Shown here: positions 44,776-52,783 of the stretch, in pieces
How the letters are laid out: each line of letters begins with the position of its first letter
Position numbering within the stretch: position 1 is the stretch's first letter
Assembly (NCBI RefSeq): GCF_000293785.1
Contig: NZ_AKZI01000050.1
Coordinates: 1 to 64,000 of the forward strand
Direction of reading: 5' to 3'
Length of the DNA stretch: 64,000 nucleotides
Source of the DNA: Rhodovulum sp. PH10
GTDB taxonomy: Bacteria; Pseudomonadota; Alphaproteobacteria; Rhizobiales; Xanthobacteraceae
Position numbers and translations under genes: made by a program
The notes under the pieces: generated by a model
What the model was told of the DNA's origin: nothing
The model's input: only the letters and a program-made list of their open reading frames with translations
The model's database searches: none

Positions 44776-45324
44776 ATGCCTCTCAACGGTTCGCGCGTCG
44801 CCCTGGTCTGCTGTTCCGCGGCTCTCGCGCTCGCGCTCTCGACGCCGGTCTCGGCGCAAGCCCCCGAGCAGAAGCCTCCCGAGCAGGCCGCTCCCTCCGA
44901 GCAGGCGCCGCCGCCTCAGCCGCAGGCCCAGCCGCAGCCGGAGCAGCAGGCTCCGCAGAGCGGCGCCGCCGACGCGGCCAAGGCCGAGCGCAAGACGCGC
45001 GCCGACCAGACGGTCGAGGCCGGCAAGGCTCTGCAGGGGCCGGCCGCCAATGCCGAATGCGTCTGGCTCGGCGAGCGGGTGGTCGGCCTGATGTGGCGCG
45101 ACGACCTCGACACGGCGTTTCGCCATCTCGATCTGTACGACCGATTCGGCTGTCCCGGCGGTCACGTTCAGAATGCGTTCAGGTGCGTCGTGCGACTTGG
45201 TCCGCTGGATCAGAAGTCCGGCGACATCAACGCCCGTGTCCACGGGTGCTGGCTGGACCCCGATCTCGTCGCCCAGGCTGCGCCCACCCCCGCACCGCCG
45301 CAGCAGGGAACGAACCCTCGATAG
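44776..45324 (+). CDS. Small exported protein of the beta-glucan locus
   Basis: The 182-residue protein begins with a signal peptide (VALVCCSAALALALSTPVSA, cleavage after SA), followed by a Pro/Gln/Glu-rich linker. The conserved part (ECVWLGERVVGLMWRDDLDT, FRHLDLYDRFGCPG) has cysteines likely paired in the periplasm. In Bradyrhizobium relatives, similar proteins are annotated as beta-1,3/beta-1,6-glucan biosynthesis proteins and sit with ndvB/ndvC, which fits here. The frame extends upstream to 44683, but the signal peptide fixes the ATG at 44776. Its biochemical role is unknown. Confidence 0.7.
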   Translation: MPLNGSRVALVCCSAALALALSTPVSAQAPEQKPPEQAAPSEQAPPPQPQAQPQPEQQAPQSGAADAAKAERKTRADQTVEAGKALQGPAANAECVWLGERVVGLMWRDDLDTAFRHLDLYDRFGCPGGHVQNAFRCVVRLGPLDQKSGDINARVHGCWLDPDLVAQAAPTPAPPQQGTNPR

Positions 45325-45537
45325 CGTCGTTGTCGCGACGTTGGCCGTTTCGGACATGCGGTACGGAACAACCGCTACGCCCTGAATTCGCCATGTGTGA
45401 CGTGTACTGGAACCCTGCCGCGCGAGATACCGGCCGTACGATACCGGCACTGTCTCTCGCGGTTTTCCCCCGGTCCCGGTCGAGCCTAGGGGACAGGCTC
45501 GAGACCGTTTACCTCCGCCCCATTCGGTAAACAGACC

Positions 45538-48195
45538 ATGCGATCCGTCGCTGCCGTGGTCGCGCTCGTGGCATGTCTTCATGCGGGCGCGTGGGCCATT
45601 TGGCAAACCCAGTCCTCCGCTCCGAGCGTGACCGGTCCGCTCGCCAGCGTGTCGTATTCGCCCTTCGAGGGCCATCCCGAGGAAGGCAACCGGCCGACCA
45701 CGGCGCAAATCCGCAGCGATCTCGAGACGCTCGCCCCCTACACCCGCGCGATCCGAACCTATTCGGCGACGGGCGGGGCCGAGCTGGTGCCGCCGATCGC
45801 CGCCGAGGTGGGCCTGAAGGTCGCCGCCGGCGCCTGGCTCGACAAGAACGCCGACCGCAACGAGCGGGAGATCCGCTCGGTCGTCGAGCTCTCCCGCAAG
45901 AACCGCAACATCAACGCGATCGTCGTCGGCAACGAGACGATCTACCGCGACGACCTGAAGATCGATCGGCTGATCGACTACATCAAGCAGGTCAAGCGCG
46001 AGACCGGCGGCACCGTGCCGGTGACCACCGGTGAAATCTACTCGGTGTGGCTCGAGCATCCCGAGCTGGTCTCGGCGGTCGACTTCATCGCCGTCCACAT
46101 CCTGCCCTACTGGGAAGGCTTTTCCGCCGACCAGACGGTCGAGCTGGCGATCAACAATTTCTTCAAGCTGCGCCAGGCCTATCCCGGCAAGCGCATCGTC
46201 ATCGCCGAGTTCGGCTGGCCGAGCGCCGGTTACAACCGCCGCGCCGCCGAGCCGGGCCGGGTGATCCAGGCCTCGCTGCTGCGCGACTTCGTCTCGCACG
46301 CCGAGCAGCTCGGCATCGACTACAACATCATCGAGGCGTTCGATCAGCCCTGGAAGACCTTCGAAGGCTCGGTCGGTGCCTATTGGGGCCTGTTCGACGC
46401 CGACCGGAAGGCCAAGTTCGCCTGGAGCGGGCCGATCTTCGATCCGGCCTTCGTCAAGGTGGCGATGGTCGCGGTGGCGGTCGGGCTCGTGGTGTCGCTG
46501 CCGATCCTCCTGATGGGCGCGACCACCCTGCAGGCGCTGGTGCTGGCGTTCTTCGCCAATGCGGTCGGGGCCTGGGCCGGCGTGGTGTTCGACTACTGGC
46601 AGGGCCACTATTTCGTGGTCGGCTCGGCGATCGCGCTCGGCATCGGCGTGCTCCTGATGATCCCGCTGGTGGTCATCGCCATGTGGAAGATCGACGAGAT
46701 CGCCGCCGTGCTGTTCGGCCGCGGCCCGCGTCGGCTGCTGCCGCACGGCCTGAAGGCGCCGGAGGGTTTTGCGCCCAAGGTGTCGATCCACATCCCGGCC
46801 TATTACGAGCCGCCGGAGATGCTGAAGGCCACCCTCGACGCCCTCGCCCGGCTCGACTACCCGAACTTCGAGTGCGTCGTCGCGATCAACAACACCACCG
46901 ATCCGGCCTTCACCGACCCGATCGCGGAGCACTGCAAGCTGCTCGGCGACCGCTTCAAGTTCCTCAACCTGCAGGACGTGAAGGGCTTCAAGGCGGGCGC
47001 GCTGCGGATCGCCCTCGAGCACACCGCTCCCGACGCCGAGATCATCGGCATCATCGACGCCGACTACACGGTGACGCCCGACTGGCTGAAGGACCTCGTC
47101 CCGGCCTTCGCCGACCCGCAGGTCGGCCTCGTCCAGGCGCCGCAGGACCACCGCGACGGCCACAAGAGCCCGCTGCACGACGTGATGAACGCCGAATATG
47201 CCGGCTTCTTCGACATCGGCATGGTGCAGCGCAACGAGACCGACGCGATCGTCACCCACGGCACCATGTGCCTGATCCGCCGGGCCGCCATGGAGGACGC
47301 CGGCGGCTGGTCGAGCGACACCATCTGCGAGGACACCGACCTCGGCCTGACGATCTACGAGCGCGGCTGGACCGCCTGCTACACCAATCGCCGCTACGGC
47401 TACGGCCTGCTGCCGGACACCTTCGAGGCGTTCAAGAAGCAGCGTCACCGCTGGGCCTATGGCGGCTTCCAGATCGTCAAGAAGCACTGGCGCCGCTTCC
47501 TTCCCGGCAGCAGCGCGCTGACCGGCGAGCAGCGGCGCGAGTTCACGCTCGGCTGGCTCAACTGGCTGGGCGCCGAGAGCCTCGGCGTGGTGGTGGCGAT
47601 CCTCAACCTCCTGTGGGTGCCGGTCGTCGCCTTCGTCGGCATCGCCATCCCCGACAAGGTGCTGACCCTGCCGATTCTCGCCGCCTCGGTGGTCTCGATC
47701 CTCCACTTCGCGACGCTCTACCGCTCGCGGGTGCGGGTCGGCACGGTGCAGGCGCTCGGCGCCATGCTCGCCGCCATGGCGATGCAGTGGACCGTGGCGC
47801 GGGCCGTGGCGTTCGGGCTGATCAAGGACCACCTGCCCTTCGTGCGCACCGCCAAGGGCGGCGGCCGCGGCAAGCGGGTGAACTTCCCGGCCTTCGACGA
47901 GGCGGTGATGGGGGCGCTCCTGCTGATCGGCGCGACCATCGTCTACGCCACCAATTACGAGAGCGTGCGGGAGGTGAACCTGTTCGCGATCGTGCTGGTG
48001 GTGCAGAGCCTGCCGTTCCTCTCGGCCGTGGCGCTCGCCGCCTTCGAGACCTCGCGGCTCAACGACTTCGTGCTGTGGCGCGCCGTCCAGGCCCGCACCG
48101 CCGAGCTCTTCGGCCTCGAGGCCTTGCGCCGCGGCACGCTCTATGCCGAGACCGGCTCGGATGCCGCCGACCAGCGGATCGAGCCGAAGGTGTGA
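45538..48195 (+). CDS. ndvB: Beta-(1,3)-glucan synthase NdvB-like (GH17 + GT2)
   Basis: This 885-residue inner-membrane protein fuses a GH17-like domain (about residues 30-300) to a processive GT2 glycosyltransferase (about residues 415-650). The GH17 part has VVGNETIY (Glu near 130) and IAEFGWPSAG (Glu near 222). The GT2 part has IDADYTVTPDWL (DxD near 506), CEDTDLGL (near 598) and the QRHRWAYGG product-binding motif (near 633). About eight transmembrane helices flank it. The layout matches Bradyrhizobium NdvB, which makes periplasmic cyclic beta-(1,3)/(1,6)-glucans for osmoadaptation and host interaction. A strong terminator follows the stop. Confidence 0.85.
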   Translation: MRSVAAVVALVACLHAGAWAIWQTQSSAPSVTGPLASVSYSPFEGHPEEGNRPTTAQIRSDLETLAPYTRAIRTYSATGGAELVPPIAAEVGLKVAAGAWLDKNADRNEREIRSVVELSRKNRNINAIVVGNETIYRDDLKIDRLIDYIKQVKRETGGTVPVTTGEIYSVWLEHPELVSAVDFIAVHILPYWEGFSADQTVELAINNFFKLRQAYPGKRIVIAEFGWPSAGYNRRAAEPGRVIQASLLRDFVSHAEQLGIDYNIIEAFDQPWKTFEGSVGAYWGLFDADRKAKFAWSGPIFDPAFVKVAMVAVAVGLVVSLPILLMGATTLQALVLAFFANAVGAWAGVVFDYWQGHYFVVGSAIALGIGVLLMIPLVVIAMWKIDEIAAVLFGRGPRRLLPHGLKAPEGFAPKVSIHIPAYYEPPEMLKATLDALARLDYPNFECVVAINNTTDPAFTDPIAEHCKLLGDRFKFLNLQDVKGFKAGALRIALEHTAPDAEIIGIIDADYTVTPDWLKDLVPAFADPQVGLVQAPQDHRDGHKSPLHDVMNAEYAGFFDIGMVQRNETDAIVTHGTMCLIRRAAMEDAGGWSSDTICEDTDLGLTIYERGWTACYTNRRYGYGLLPDTFEAFKKQRHRWAYGGFQIVKKHWRRFLPGSSALTGEQRREFTLGWLNWLGAESLGVVVAILNLLWVPVVAFVGIAIPDKVLTLPILAASVVSILHFATLYRSRVRVGTVQALGAMLAAMAMQWTVARAVAFGLIKDHLPFVRTAKGGGRGKRVNFPAFDEAVMGALLLIGATIVYATNYESVREVNLFAIVLVVQSLPFLSAVALAAFETSRLNDFVLWRAVQARTAELFGLEALRRGTLYAETGSDAADQRIEPKV

Positions 48196-48242
48196 ATTTT
48201 TGGAGTGGCGCTTCGGCGCCGCCTCCTCTCGTCGACACGGAA

Positions 48243-48271
48243 AAGCCCGGCCCTGCGGCCGGGCTTTTTTT
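48243..48271 (+). terminator. Intrinsic terminator of ndvB
   Basis: AAGCCCGGCC and GGCCGGGCTT form a 10-bp stem around CTGC, followed by a run of seven T residues. It lies 47 bp after the ndvB stop codon and is the cleanest rho-independent terminator in the window. Confidence 0.92.
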
Positions 48272-48315
48272 GTCACCTCGTGCCGGTGAGCACCGGCGAT
48301 GCCGGGTGAAAAGAA

Positions 48316-49509
48316 TCAGGCCAACGCCGTCTCCACCAGCCGCACCCAGTAGGACGTGCCGAACGGAATCGCCCGGTCGTCGAAGTCGTAGCCCGGATTG
48401 TGCAGCCCGGCCGAATCGCCATTGCCGATGAACACGAAGGCGCCGGGCCGCGCCTCCAGCATGTAGGAGAAATCCTCGGCGCCCATGAAGGGCGGCATAT
48501 CGGCATTCACCGCATCGGCTCCGGCGACCTCGGCGGCGACCGAAGCCGCGAACGCCGCCTCCCGGGCATGGTTCACCAGCACCGGATAGCCGCGCCGGTA
48601 CTCGAACCTCACTTTTGCCCCGTGCGCCTCGGCGGTGGCGGTGACGATCTTGCCGATCCGCTCCTCGAGCCGATCGCGCACGTCGGGGGCGAGGCTCCGC
48701 GCCGTGCCGAGCAGCTTTGCCTCCTGCGGGATGACGTTGTCGACGTTGCCGGCCTGGAACATGCAGATCGACACCACCGCGGCCTTCAAGGGATCGATGT
48801 TGCGCGACACCACCGACTGCAGGGCGGTGACCATCTGGGCGCCGACAAAGATGCTGTCGACCGAGAGATGCGGCCGGGCCGCATGGCCGCCGACCCCCTC
48901 GATGTCGATGTGCAGCGTGTCCTGCGCCGCCATGATCGGTCCGGTGCGGGTGCCGAACCGGCCGACCGGCATGCCGGGCGAGTTGTGCATGCCGAAAACC
49001 TCGTCGATGGCGAAGCGCTCGAACAAACCGTCCTCGATCATCGCCCGCGCGCCGGCGCCGCCCTCCTCGGCGGGCTGGAAGATCACCACCGCCGTGCCGG
49101 CGAAATTCCGCGTTTCTGCGAGGTACTTCGCCGCGCCGAGCAGCATCGCGGTGTGGCCGTCGTGGCCGCAGGCATGCATCTTTCCCGGCACCTCGGACCT
49201 GTAGGGGACGCCGGTCGCCTCCTCGATCGGCAGGGCGTCCATGTCGGCGCGCAGCCCGATCACCTTTCCGCGCACATTGCCGGGGCCGCCCGCCCCGTTG
49301 CCCGCCCCCTTGCGGCCGCGGATGACGCCGACCACCCCGGTGCGGCCGATGCCGCGCAACACCTCGTCGCAGCCGAACGCCTCCAGCTTCGCGGCCACCG
49401 TGCCGGCGGTGCGGTCGAGGTCGTAGAGAAGCTCGGGATGCGCGTGCAGATCGCGCCGCCACGTGGTGATCTCAGCCGCGAGGGTCGCGACCCGCTCGAC
49501 GATGGGCAT
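48316..49509 (-). CDS. M20 family amidohydrolase
   Basis: This 397-residue zinc peptidase belongs to the M20D hippurate/IAA-amino-acid hydrolase group. It has WRRDLHAHPELLYDL, GLRADMDALPI, MHACGHDGHTAMLLGAA (zinc His/Asp), the general-base pair in FQPAEEGG, GVGGHAARPH in the lid domain, and MGAEDFSYMLE near the C-terminus. It should hydrolyse N-acyl amino acids, with specificity unknown. The ATG at 49509 gives a normal N-terminus; longer in-frame starts run into sequence without similarity to the family. Confidence 0.92.
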   Translation of the reverse strand: MPIVERVATLAAEITTWRRDLHAHPELLYDLDRTAGTVAAKLEAFGCDEVLRGIGRTGVVGVIRGRKGAGNGAGGPGNVRGKVIGLRADMDALPIEEATGVPYRSEVPGKMHACGHDGHTAMLLGAAKYLAETRNFAGTAVVIFQPAEEGGAGARAMIEDGLFERFAIDEVFGMHNSPGMPVGRFGTRTGPIMAAQDTLHIDIEGVGGHAARPHLSVDSIFVGAQMVTALQSVVSRNIDPLKAAVVSICMFQAGNVDNVIPQEAKLLGTARSLAPDVRDRLEERIGKIVTATAEAHGAKVRFEYRRGYPVLVNHAREAAFAASVAAEVAGADAVNADMPPFMGAEDFSYMLEARPGAFVFIGNGDSAGLHNPGYDFDDRAIPFGTSYWVRLVETALA

Positions 49510-49737
49510 TTCTTTCGGCCTCGCTGCGCGAATCCGAGACGATGCGGCCGCCGACGTGACGCCGCCGGCGGCGAACGGGCGCATCGCCCGGCTCGGTCTC
49601 GGCGCCGAGTATCGCCCCGCCCCGGCCGAATTGCCACCCGACGCCTCACGCGCCGTCCCTCCCCGCACCTCCCGGCGCATCTGCCGCTGCCGCCGGCCTT
49701 GCCACCGCGCCGATGCCCCGGTACACACCGCACCCAC

Positions 49738-49813
49738 GAGCCCGTAGCTCAGTCGGTAGAGCACGTGACTTTTAATCATGGGGTCCCGGGTTCGAGTCCC
49801 GGCGGGCTCACCA
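49738..49813 (+). tRNA. tRNA-Lys (anticodon UUU)
   Basis: A complete cloverleaf is visible. The acceptor GAGCCCG pairs with CGGGCTC, the D-arm has GCTC...GAGC, the anticodon loop CTTTTAA gives UUU, and the T-arm reads CCGGG-TTCGAGT-CCCGG, with an encoded CCA end. It stands immediately upstream of the integrated element, with its 3' end facing it. The tRNA is intact, as expected when an element's att core restores the 3' end. Confidence 0.97.
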
Positions 49814-49877
49814 AAACCCCAACATATTCAGGTCATTATACAAGGCCTCCGGCAGCCCCGCCGCTGCATCCGCTTCG

Positions 49878-49896
49878 GTGTCCGCACAGTGTCCGC
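49878..49896 (+). repeat. Paired GTGTCCGC repeat near the tRNA end
   Basis: GTGTCCGCACAGTGTCCGC contains the octamer GTGTCCGC twice, 11 bp apart. A nearly identical 19-mer, one mismatch, recurs in inverted orientation at 59228-59246. Its place about 65 bp from the tRNA 3' end would suit an integrase arm site or a shared operator. Confidence 0.6.
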
Positions 49897-49937
49897 GATT
49901 TGGTGCCGTGCCCGTGGGCCCGTGGGAGAATGGCGAC

Positions 49938-50207
49938 GTGGATTTACGGCTCCGCCCCACCGAGATCCCGACCGGCAAAACCCTGCCCGACGACTACCGA
50001 GTCGTGCTCGGCACGCGGACGATCGGCCGAATCATGAAGGTGCAGCGGGCCGGCGGCGCCGTGGCGTGGTTCTGGACGTTCCTGATCTTCCCGAACAGCC
50101 CGGCCGACCGCGGCGACGCCGAAAGCCTGGACGCGGCCAAGGTGGCGTTCCGGGCGAGGGTCGAGACGGTCGGGGCGTTTGATCCGAAGACGATGCGGAA
50201 GGTGTGA
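49938..50207 (+). CDS. Hypothetical protein beside the att site
   Basis: The 89-residue product has no family I recognise. It contains LPDDYRVVLGTRTIGRIMKV and AVAWFWTFLIFPNSPADRG, then a helical segment (ESLDAAKVAFRARVETVG). This resembles small proteins often found at integration-site edges in alphaproteobacteria. The GTG start was chosen for GGGAG ten bp upstream. The frame is open from 49878 and other GTG starts exist. It is convergent with the PEGA lipoprotein gene. Confidence 0.5.
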   Translation: MDLRLRPTEIPTGKTLPDDYRVVLGTRTIGRIMKVQRAGGAVAWFWTFLIFPNSPADRGDAESLDAAKVAFRARVETVGAFDPKTMRKV

Positions 50208-50215
50208 AGCTCCGG

Positions 50216-50662
50216 TCAACTGCCCGGCGGCCGCTGCCGCCGTGGCGTCGGCTCCGGACCGGGCGGCTCGGCGCGTCGGATCGGGACAAGGTTTGCGATC
50301 ACCGGATTCGGAACGTGCTCAAGCGCAGCACCGGTTGCAGCATCGGCAGCAATTCCGACCACCCCGCCAAGGATCAGGTTGCCGGCCACCCCGGCGGCGC
50401 CGGCGCCAGCGACCTCGGTTTTCACGGGGATGGTCTGGGGCTCAAATCCGGGCTTCTCAAAGGTAACGGAGAATTCCTCCTTACGGCCCATCTGCAGCGT
50501 GCAGGGCGTCATGCACATCATGCCGTTGGAAAGGCGCGCAGTCGCTCCTACCGGGTCGGAGGTGATCTGAATTTGATTGGTCGACCCTCGCGTGATCGTG
50601 GCGCATCCCCCGAGCGTTGCGACGAAAATTGCTGCGGCTAAAACCGTCCATTCCCGCCCCAT
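50216..50662 (-). CDS. PEGA-like lipoprotein
   Basis: This 148-residue protein has a lipoprotein signal with lipobox LGGC (Cys about 20). A short carbohydrate-type PEGA-like beta domain follows: QITSDPVGATARLSNG, CMTPCTLQMGRKEEFSVTF and KPGFEPQTIPVKTEVAG. A glycine/alanine-rich hydrophobic stretch (GAGAAGVAGNLILGGVVGIAADAATGA) then reaches a Pro/Arg-rich tail. It should be anchored in the outer membrane facing the periplasm. In a satellite such a protein is likely cargo, perhaps altering the cell surface. Confidence 0.7.
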   Translation of the reverse strand: MGREWTVLAAAIFVATLGGCATITRGSTNQIQITSDPVGATARLSNGMMCMTPCTLQMGRKEEFSVTFEKPGFEPQTIPVKTEVAGAGAAGVAGNLILGGVVGIAADAATGAALEHVPNPVIANLVPIRRAEPPGPEPTPRRQRPPGS

Positions 50663-50735
50663 GTCAACCCTCCGGTTGTGGAGGTTCCATCCTACCCCAC
50701 AATCTAAACTCGCATGCCTTGATCCGAATCAACGA

Positions 50736-50762
50736 AAAGGGCCGCCCCGTCGGAGCGGCCCG
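50736..50762 (-). terminator. Intrinsic terminator of the 51812-50784 operon
   Basis: GGGCCGC (50740-50746) pairs with GCGGCCC (50756-50762). Read leftwards, the hairpin is followed by TTTT (complement of 50736-50739). It lies 22 bp beyond the stop of the last gene in the small leftward operon. Confidence 0.8.
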
Positions 50763-50783
50763 AGGCCCGGCAAGCGGGCATGG

Positions 50784-51035
50784 TCAGTCGTCGGCCGGCT
50801 CGGCTGTTCCGGTGAGGCGCCCCCAGAGCGCCCGCGCGGCTTTAGCGTGGTCGAGGGCTTCGCCGATCACCCGCAGCGTTCCTAGCTCGATATCGATGTC
50901 CGTGTCCGTCTGCGGTCCGCGTCGCAGCGTTGCCGCCCGTTCATCCACGAGCGAATAGACGATCGTCATGTACTCGATTGTAGCGAGAAGGTCGTTCTCC
51001 ATGTCCATCAAGGTCGGGGTCCGAGGCTCCGTCAT
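50784..51035 (-). CDS. Small acidic hypothetical protein of the element
   Basis: The 83-residue, mostly helical protein (LMDMENDLLATIEYMTIVYS, then LGTLRVIGEALDHAKAARALW) has no recognised family. It is the last gene of a three-gene leftward operon. Its ATG overlaps the stop of the preceding 41-residue gene (ATGA), which supports translation. A terminator follows. Confidence 0.6.
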   Translation of the reverse strand: MTEPRTPTLMDMENDLLATIEYMTIVYSLVDERAATLRRGPQTDTDIDIELGTLRVIGEALDHAKAARALWGRLTGTAEPADD

Positions 51036-51157
51036 GGCGTGGCCCTCCGCACCCCGAGATTCTGCGGTGACAAGGCGACTGCGCGCCCGACCGCAAAGCC
51101 GGCGACGGCCGAGACGAGCGCGGCGAACACCGCGACGGCGAGGAAGGGCTCAAGCAT
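51032..51157 (-). CDS. 41-residue single-span membrane protein
   Basis: The protein starts MLEPFLAVAVFAALVSAV and consists of one transmembrane helix (about residues 4-29) and a short basic tail. Its start overlaps the stop of the preceding gene (51150-51157) and its stop overlaps the next start (51032-51035). That makes it the middle member of a tightly coupled operon. Function is unknown; one-span proteins in phage elements include superinfection-exclusion peptides, but nothing here shows that. Confidence 0.55.
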   Translation of the reverse strand: MLEPFLAVAVFAALVSAVAGFAVGRAVALSPQNLGVRRATP

Positions 51158-51812
51158 CGGCCGCCCCTTTCGCCCGCAGCATGGCCTCGGAATTTCCGGC
51201 CGCCAGCACGATCAGGCCCTCGACCTTGCCGGTGAGCAGCCAATCCAGGCTGATCCCGTGGTAGTCGGCCCAGTGGCGGACCGCCTGCTCGGCCGCGAAG
51301 GTGTCGGGCTCGCCTTCGTTGTAGTCGACCGTCAGCCGCGTGCACGCCGCGATGACCCGGTCGGCCGCCTCGCGGTCATAGCCCAGCTCGGCGCCGACGT
51401 TCCGGGTCCGGAGGATTCTGTCGACCATGCCCAACCGGAACAGGGCGCCACCCCAGAACGGCCCACCGTCATCCGGCTTCGGTTCCGGCCCAGCGTCCAA
51501 CTTGGCCCGGCTCGGGTGCAGCGCGTGGAACAGCGCCTCGCGCCCCTCCTTCACGGTCTGGACCGTCTCGGCGATGTCACGCGAGATCCGGAACAAGGCG
51601 CCGTTCTGCTCCCGCGGGAGGTCGTGCGACATCATCGCGAGCACCTCGGCGTAGTCGCCGAGCGCCGACACGGATTCCTCGAGGTCGCACGCGATGCCGT
51701 AGGGCGTGCGGTCCTCGGCTTCGCGCTCGGCCTCGGCCGCCAGCACGCCGGCGTCGTTCGCGGTCAGGCGTGCGTCATCGCTCGCGCCAGCGGCGCGTTC
51801 GTCAGTCGTCAT
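51150..51812 (-). CDS. Hypothetical protein of the element (DUF3077-like fragment)
   Basis: The 220-residue soluble protein is rich in charged helices (CDLEESVSALGDYAEVLAMM, then EQNGALFRISRDIAETVQTV), with a tryptophan-containing middle (DDGGPFWGGALFRLG). The last 45 residues (HWADYHGISLDWLLTGKVEG) resemble a helix-turn-helix remnant, since ISLDWLLTG is typical of XRE-like proteins. I do not recognise a full-length family. The ATG has a strong AGGAGA site. It is the first gene of the leftward three-gene operon. Confidence 0.6.
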   Translation of the reverse strand: MTTDERAAGASDDARLTANDAGVLAAEAEREAEDRTPYGIACDLEESVSALGDYAEVLAMMSHDLPREQNGALFRISRDIAETVQTVKEGREALFHALHPSRAKLDAGPEPKPDDGGPFWGGALFRLGMVDRILRTRNVGAELGYDREAADRVIAACTRLTVDYNEGEPDTFAAEQAVRHWADYHGISLDWLLTGKVEGLIVLAAGNSEAMLRAKGAADA

Positions 51813-51922
51813 CGGGTGTTCTCCTGGTGGTGTCCGGCGTGCTGCCGTCAGGGCCGCCCGCAGCGGCCCGGAGAGCGTCACGCGGGAGGCCGCGGGGCAT
51901 TCCCGCCCCGCACCCGGGAGGG

Positions 51923-52330
51923 TCAGGCCACGAGCGCCCGGAGCGCGGCCCCGACGTCGCCCGCGATCAGGGCATCGGCCAGCCGGTCCAGGTTCGGCGC
52001 CGGGTGGCGGGGCGGGACCGCCGGGGCGTCCGCCTCGTGCCCGAGCCGGCTGTACCGGGCGGCGCATTCGAGCCCACGGTCCCACGCCTGCGCCGCGACC
52101 TGACCGCGGCCATCGGTCCGGCCGTCGTACGGGTTACGGTACTCGCCGCGCTGGTGGGCCACGAAGCCCTCTCCGAACGCCTCGTGCGTGTCGTAGGGCG
52201 CGTACTCGGCCGCGAGCGCCGCGAGCGCGTCGGCGGGGCTTTGGTTCACCGGGGGCCGGCGGCGGACGGCGCCGGCCGAGGTGAAGCTGATCCGGGGCGG
52301 GGTGGCGGGCTGGGCTTGGGTGGTGGGCAT
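51923..52330 (-). CDS. Rmf/CrpP-like small protein
   Basis: The 135-residue product has a central segment, AFGEGFVAHQRGEYRNPYDG then AAQAWDRGLECAARY. It is reminiscent of the ribosome modulation factor/CrpP fold (E-G-x2-A-x3-G...N-P-Y...A-W-x2-G). The C-terminus forms an Ala/Leu-rich helix. Phage and plasmid elements often carry such proteins, but a ribosome role is inference. The ATG has GGGGAG upstream. It is transcribed divergently from the HTH gene over the ACGTTGAT sites. Confidence 0.55.
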   Translation of the reverse strand: MPTTQAQPATPPRISFTSAGAVRRRPPVNQSPADALAALAAEYAPYDTHEAFGEGFVAHQRGEYRNPYDGRTDGRGQVAAQAWDRGLECAARYSRLGHEADAPAVPPRHPAPNLDRLADALIAGDVGAALRALVA

Positions 52331-52355
52331 CTGCGGTGTCTCCCCTTGCTCTAAA

Positions 52356-52422
52356 ATCAACGTAGCGCTACTATTAGCGTGACGTTGATTATGGTCAAGG
52401 GAAAAAATGACGTGACGTTGAT
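52356..52422. promoter_or_regulatory. Divergent promoter with repeated ACGTTGAT sites
   Basis: ATCAACGT (52356-52363) and ACGTTGAT (52382-52389) are inverted; a third ACGTTGAT (52415-52422) is in direct orientation. The longer match GTGACGTTGAT occurs twice (52379-52389, 52412-52422). The palindrome TAGCGCTA (52363-52370) lies between. It is the gap between two divergent small genes, one HTH-like, so this looks like a repressor-controlled switch. The third site falls inside the HTH gene's 5' end. Confidence 0.7.
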
Positions 52423-52669
52423 CGCCGATGCGCTAAAAGGCGGCATGGAAGGCAAGCCTTGGCAAACCCGAGCCAAATCCGTTGGGCTCACGCAAAAGCT
52501 GCTCGCAAGGCTGCTCGGCCACGCCGAGAACACGGTCTCGCGTCAGCTCCGCGGCCATTGGGACAGCGGAATCCCGAAGCACGTCCGGACGATGATTCTC
52601 GGCTGGGAATTGATGACACCGGAGCAGCGGGAACAGTGGGTGCGGCTCGCGGACGAAGACGGCGAGTAA
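52391..52669 (+). CDS. HTH-type regulator of the element
   Basis: The product (92 residues) has a helix-turn-helix-like core, SVGLTQKLLARLLGHAENTV then SRQLRGHWDSGIPKHVRTMI, with a C-terminal acidic helix. It reads like a small XRE-type phage regulator. The start is uncertain: ATG 52391, GTG 52412 (AAGGG about 10 bp upstream) or ATG 52445 are all possible. The gene sits directly on the ACGTTGAT site cluster, which suggests autoregulation. Confidence 0.6.
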   Translation: MVKGKNDVTLIADALKGGMEGKPWQTRAKSVGLTQKLLARLLGHAENTVSRQLRGHWDSGIPKHVRTMILGWELMTPEQREQWVRLADEDGE

Positions 52670-52783
52670 CCGGCGGCGGTCCGGGCGTGCGGCTGCGGAA
52701 GAGGCAGGCACCGCAACAAGACGACGTCTGAATCCGAGTGTACACTCCCGCGGCACAACCGAGGCCGGACGGGAGGCACACCG

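Noticed and set aside
51150-52085. Longer N-terminus for the 220-residue element protein
   Set aside because: The upstream extension is Arg/Pro/Gly-rich without similarity to anything, and the ATG at 51812 has a strong ribosome site.
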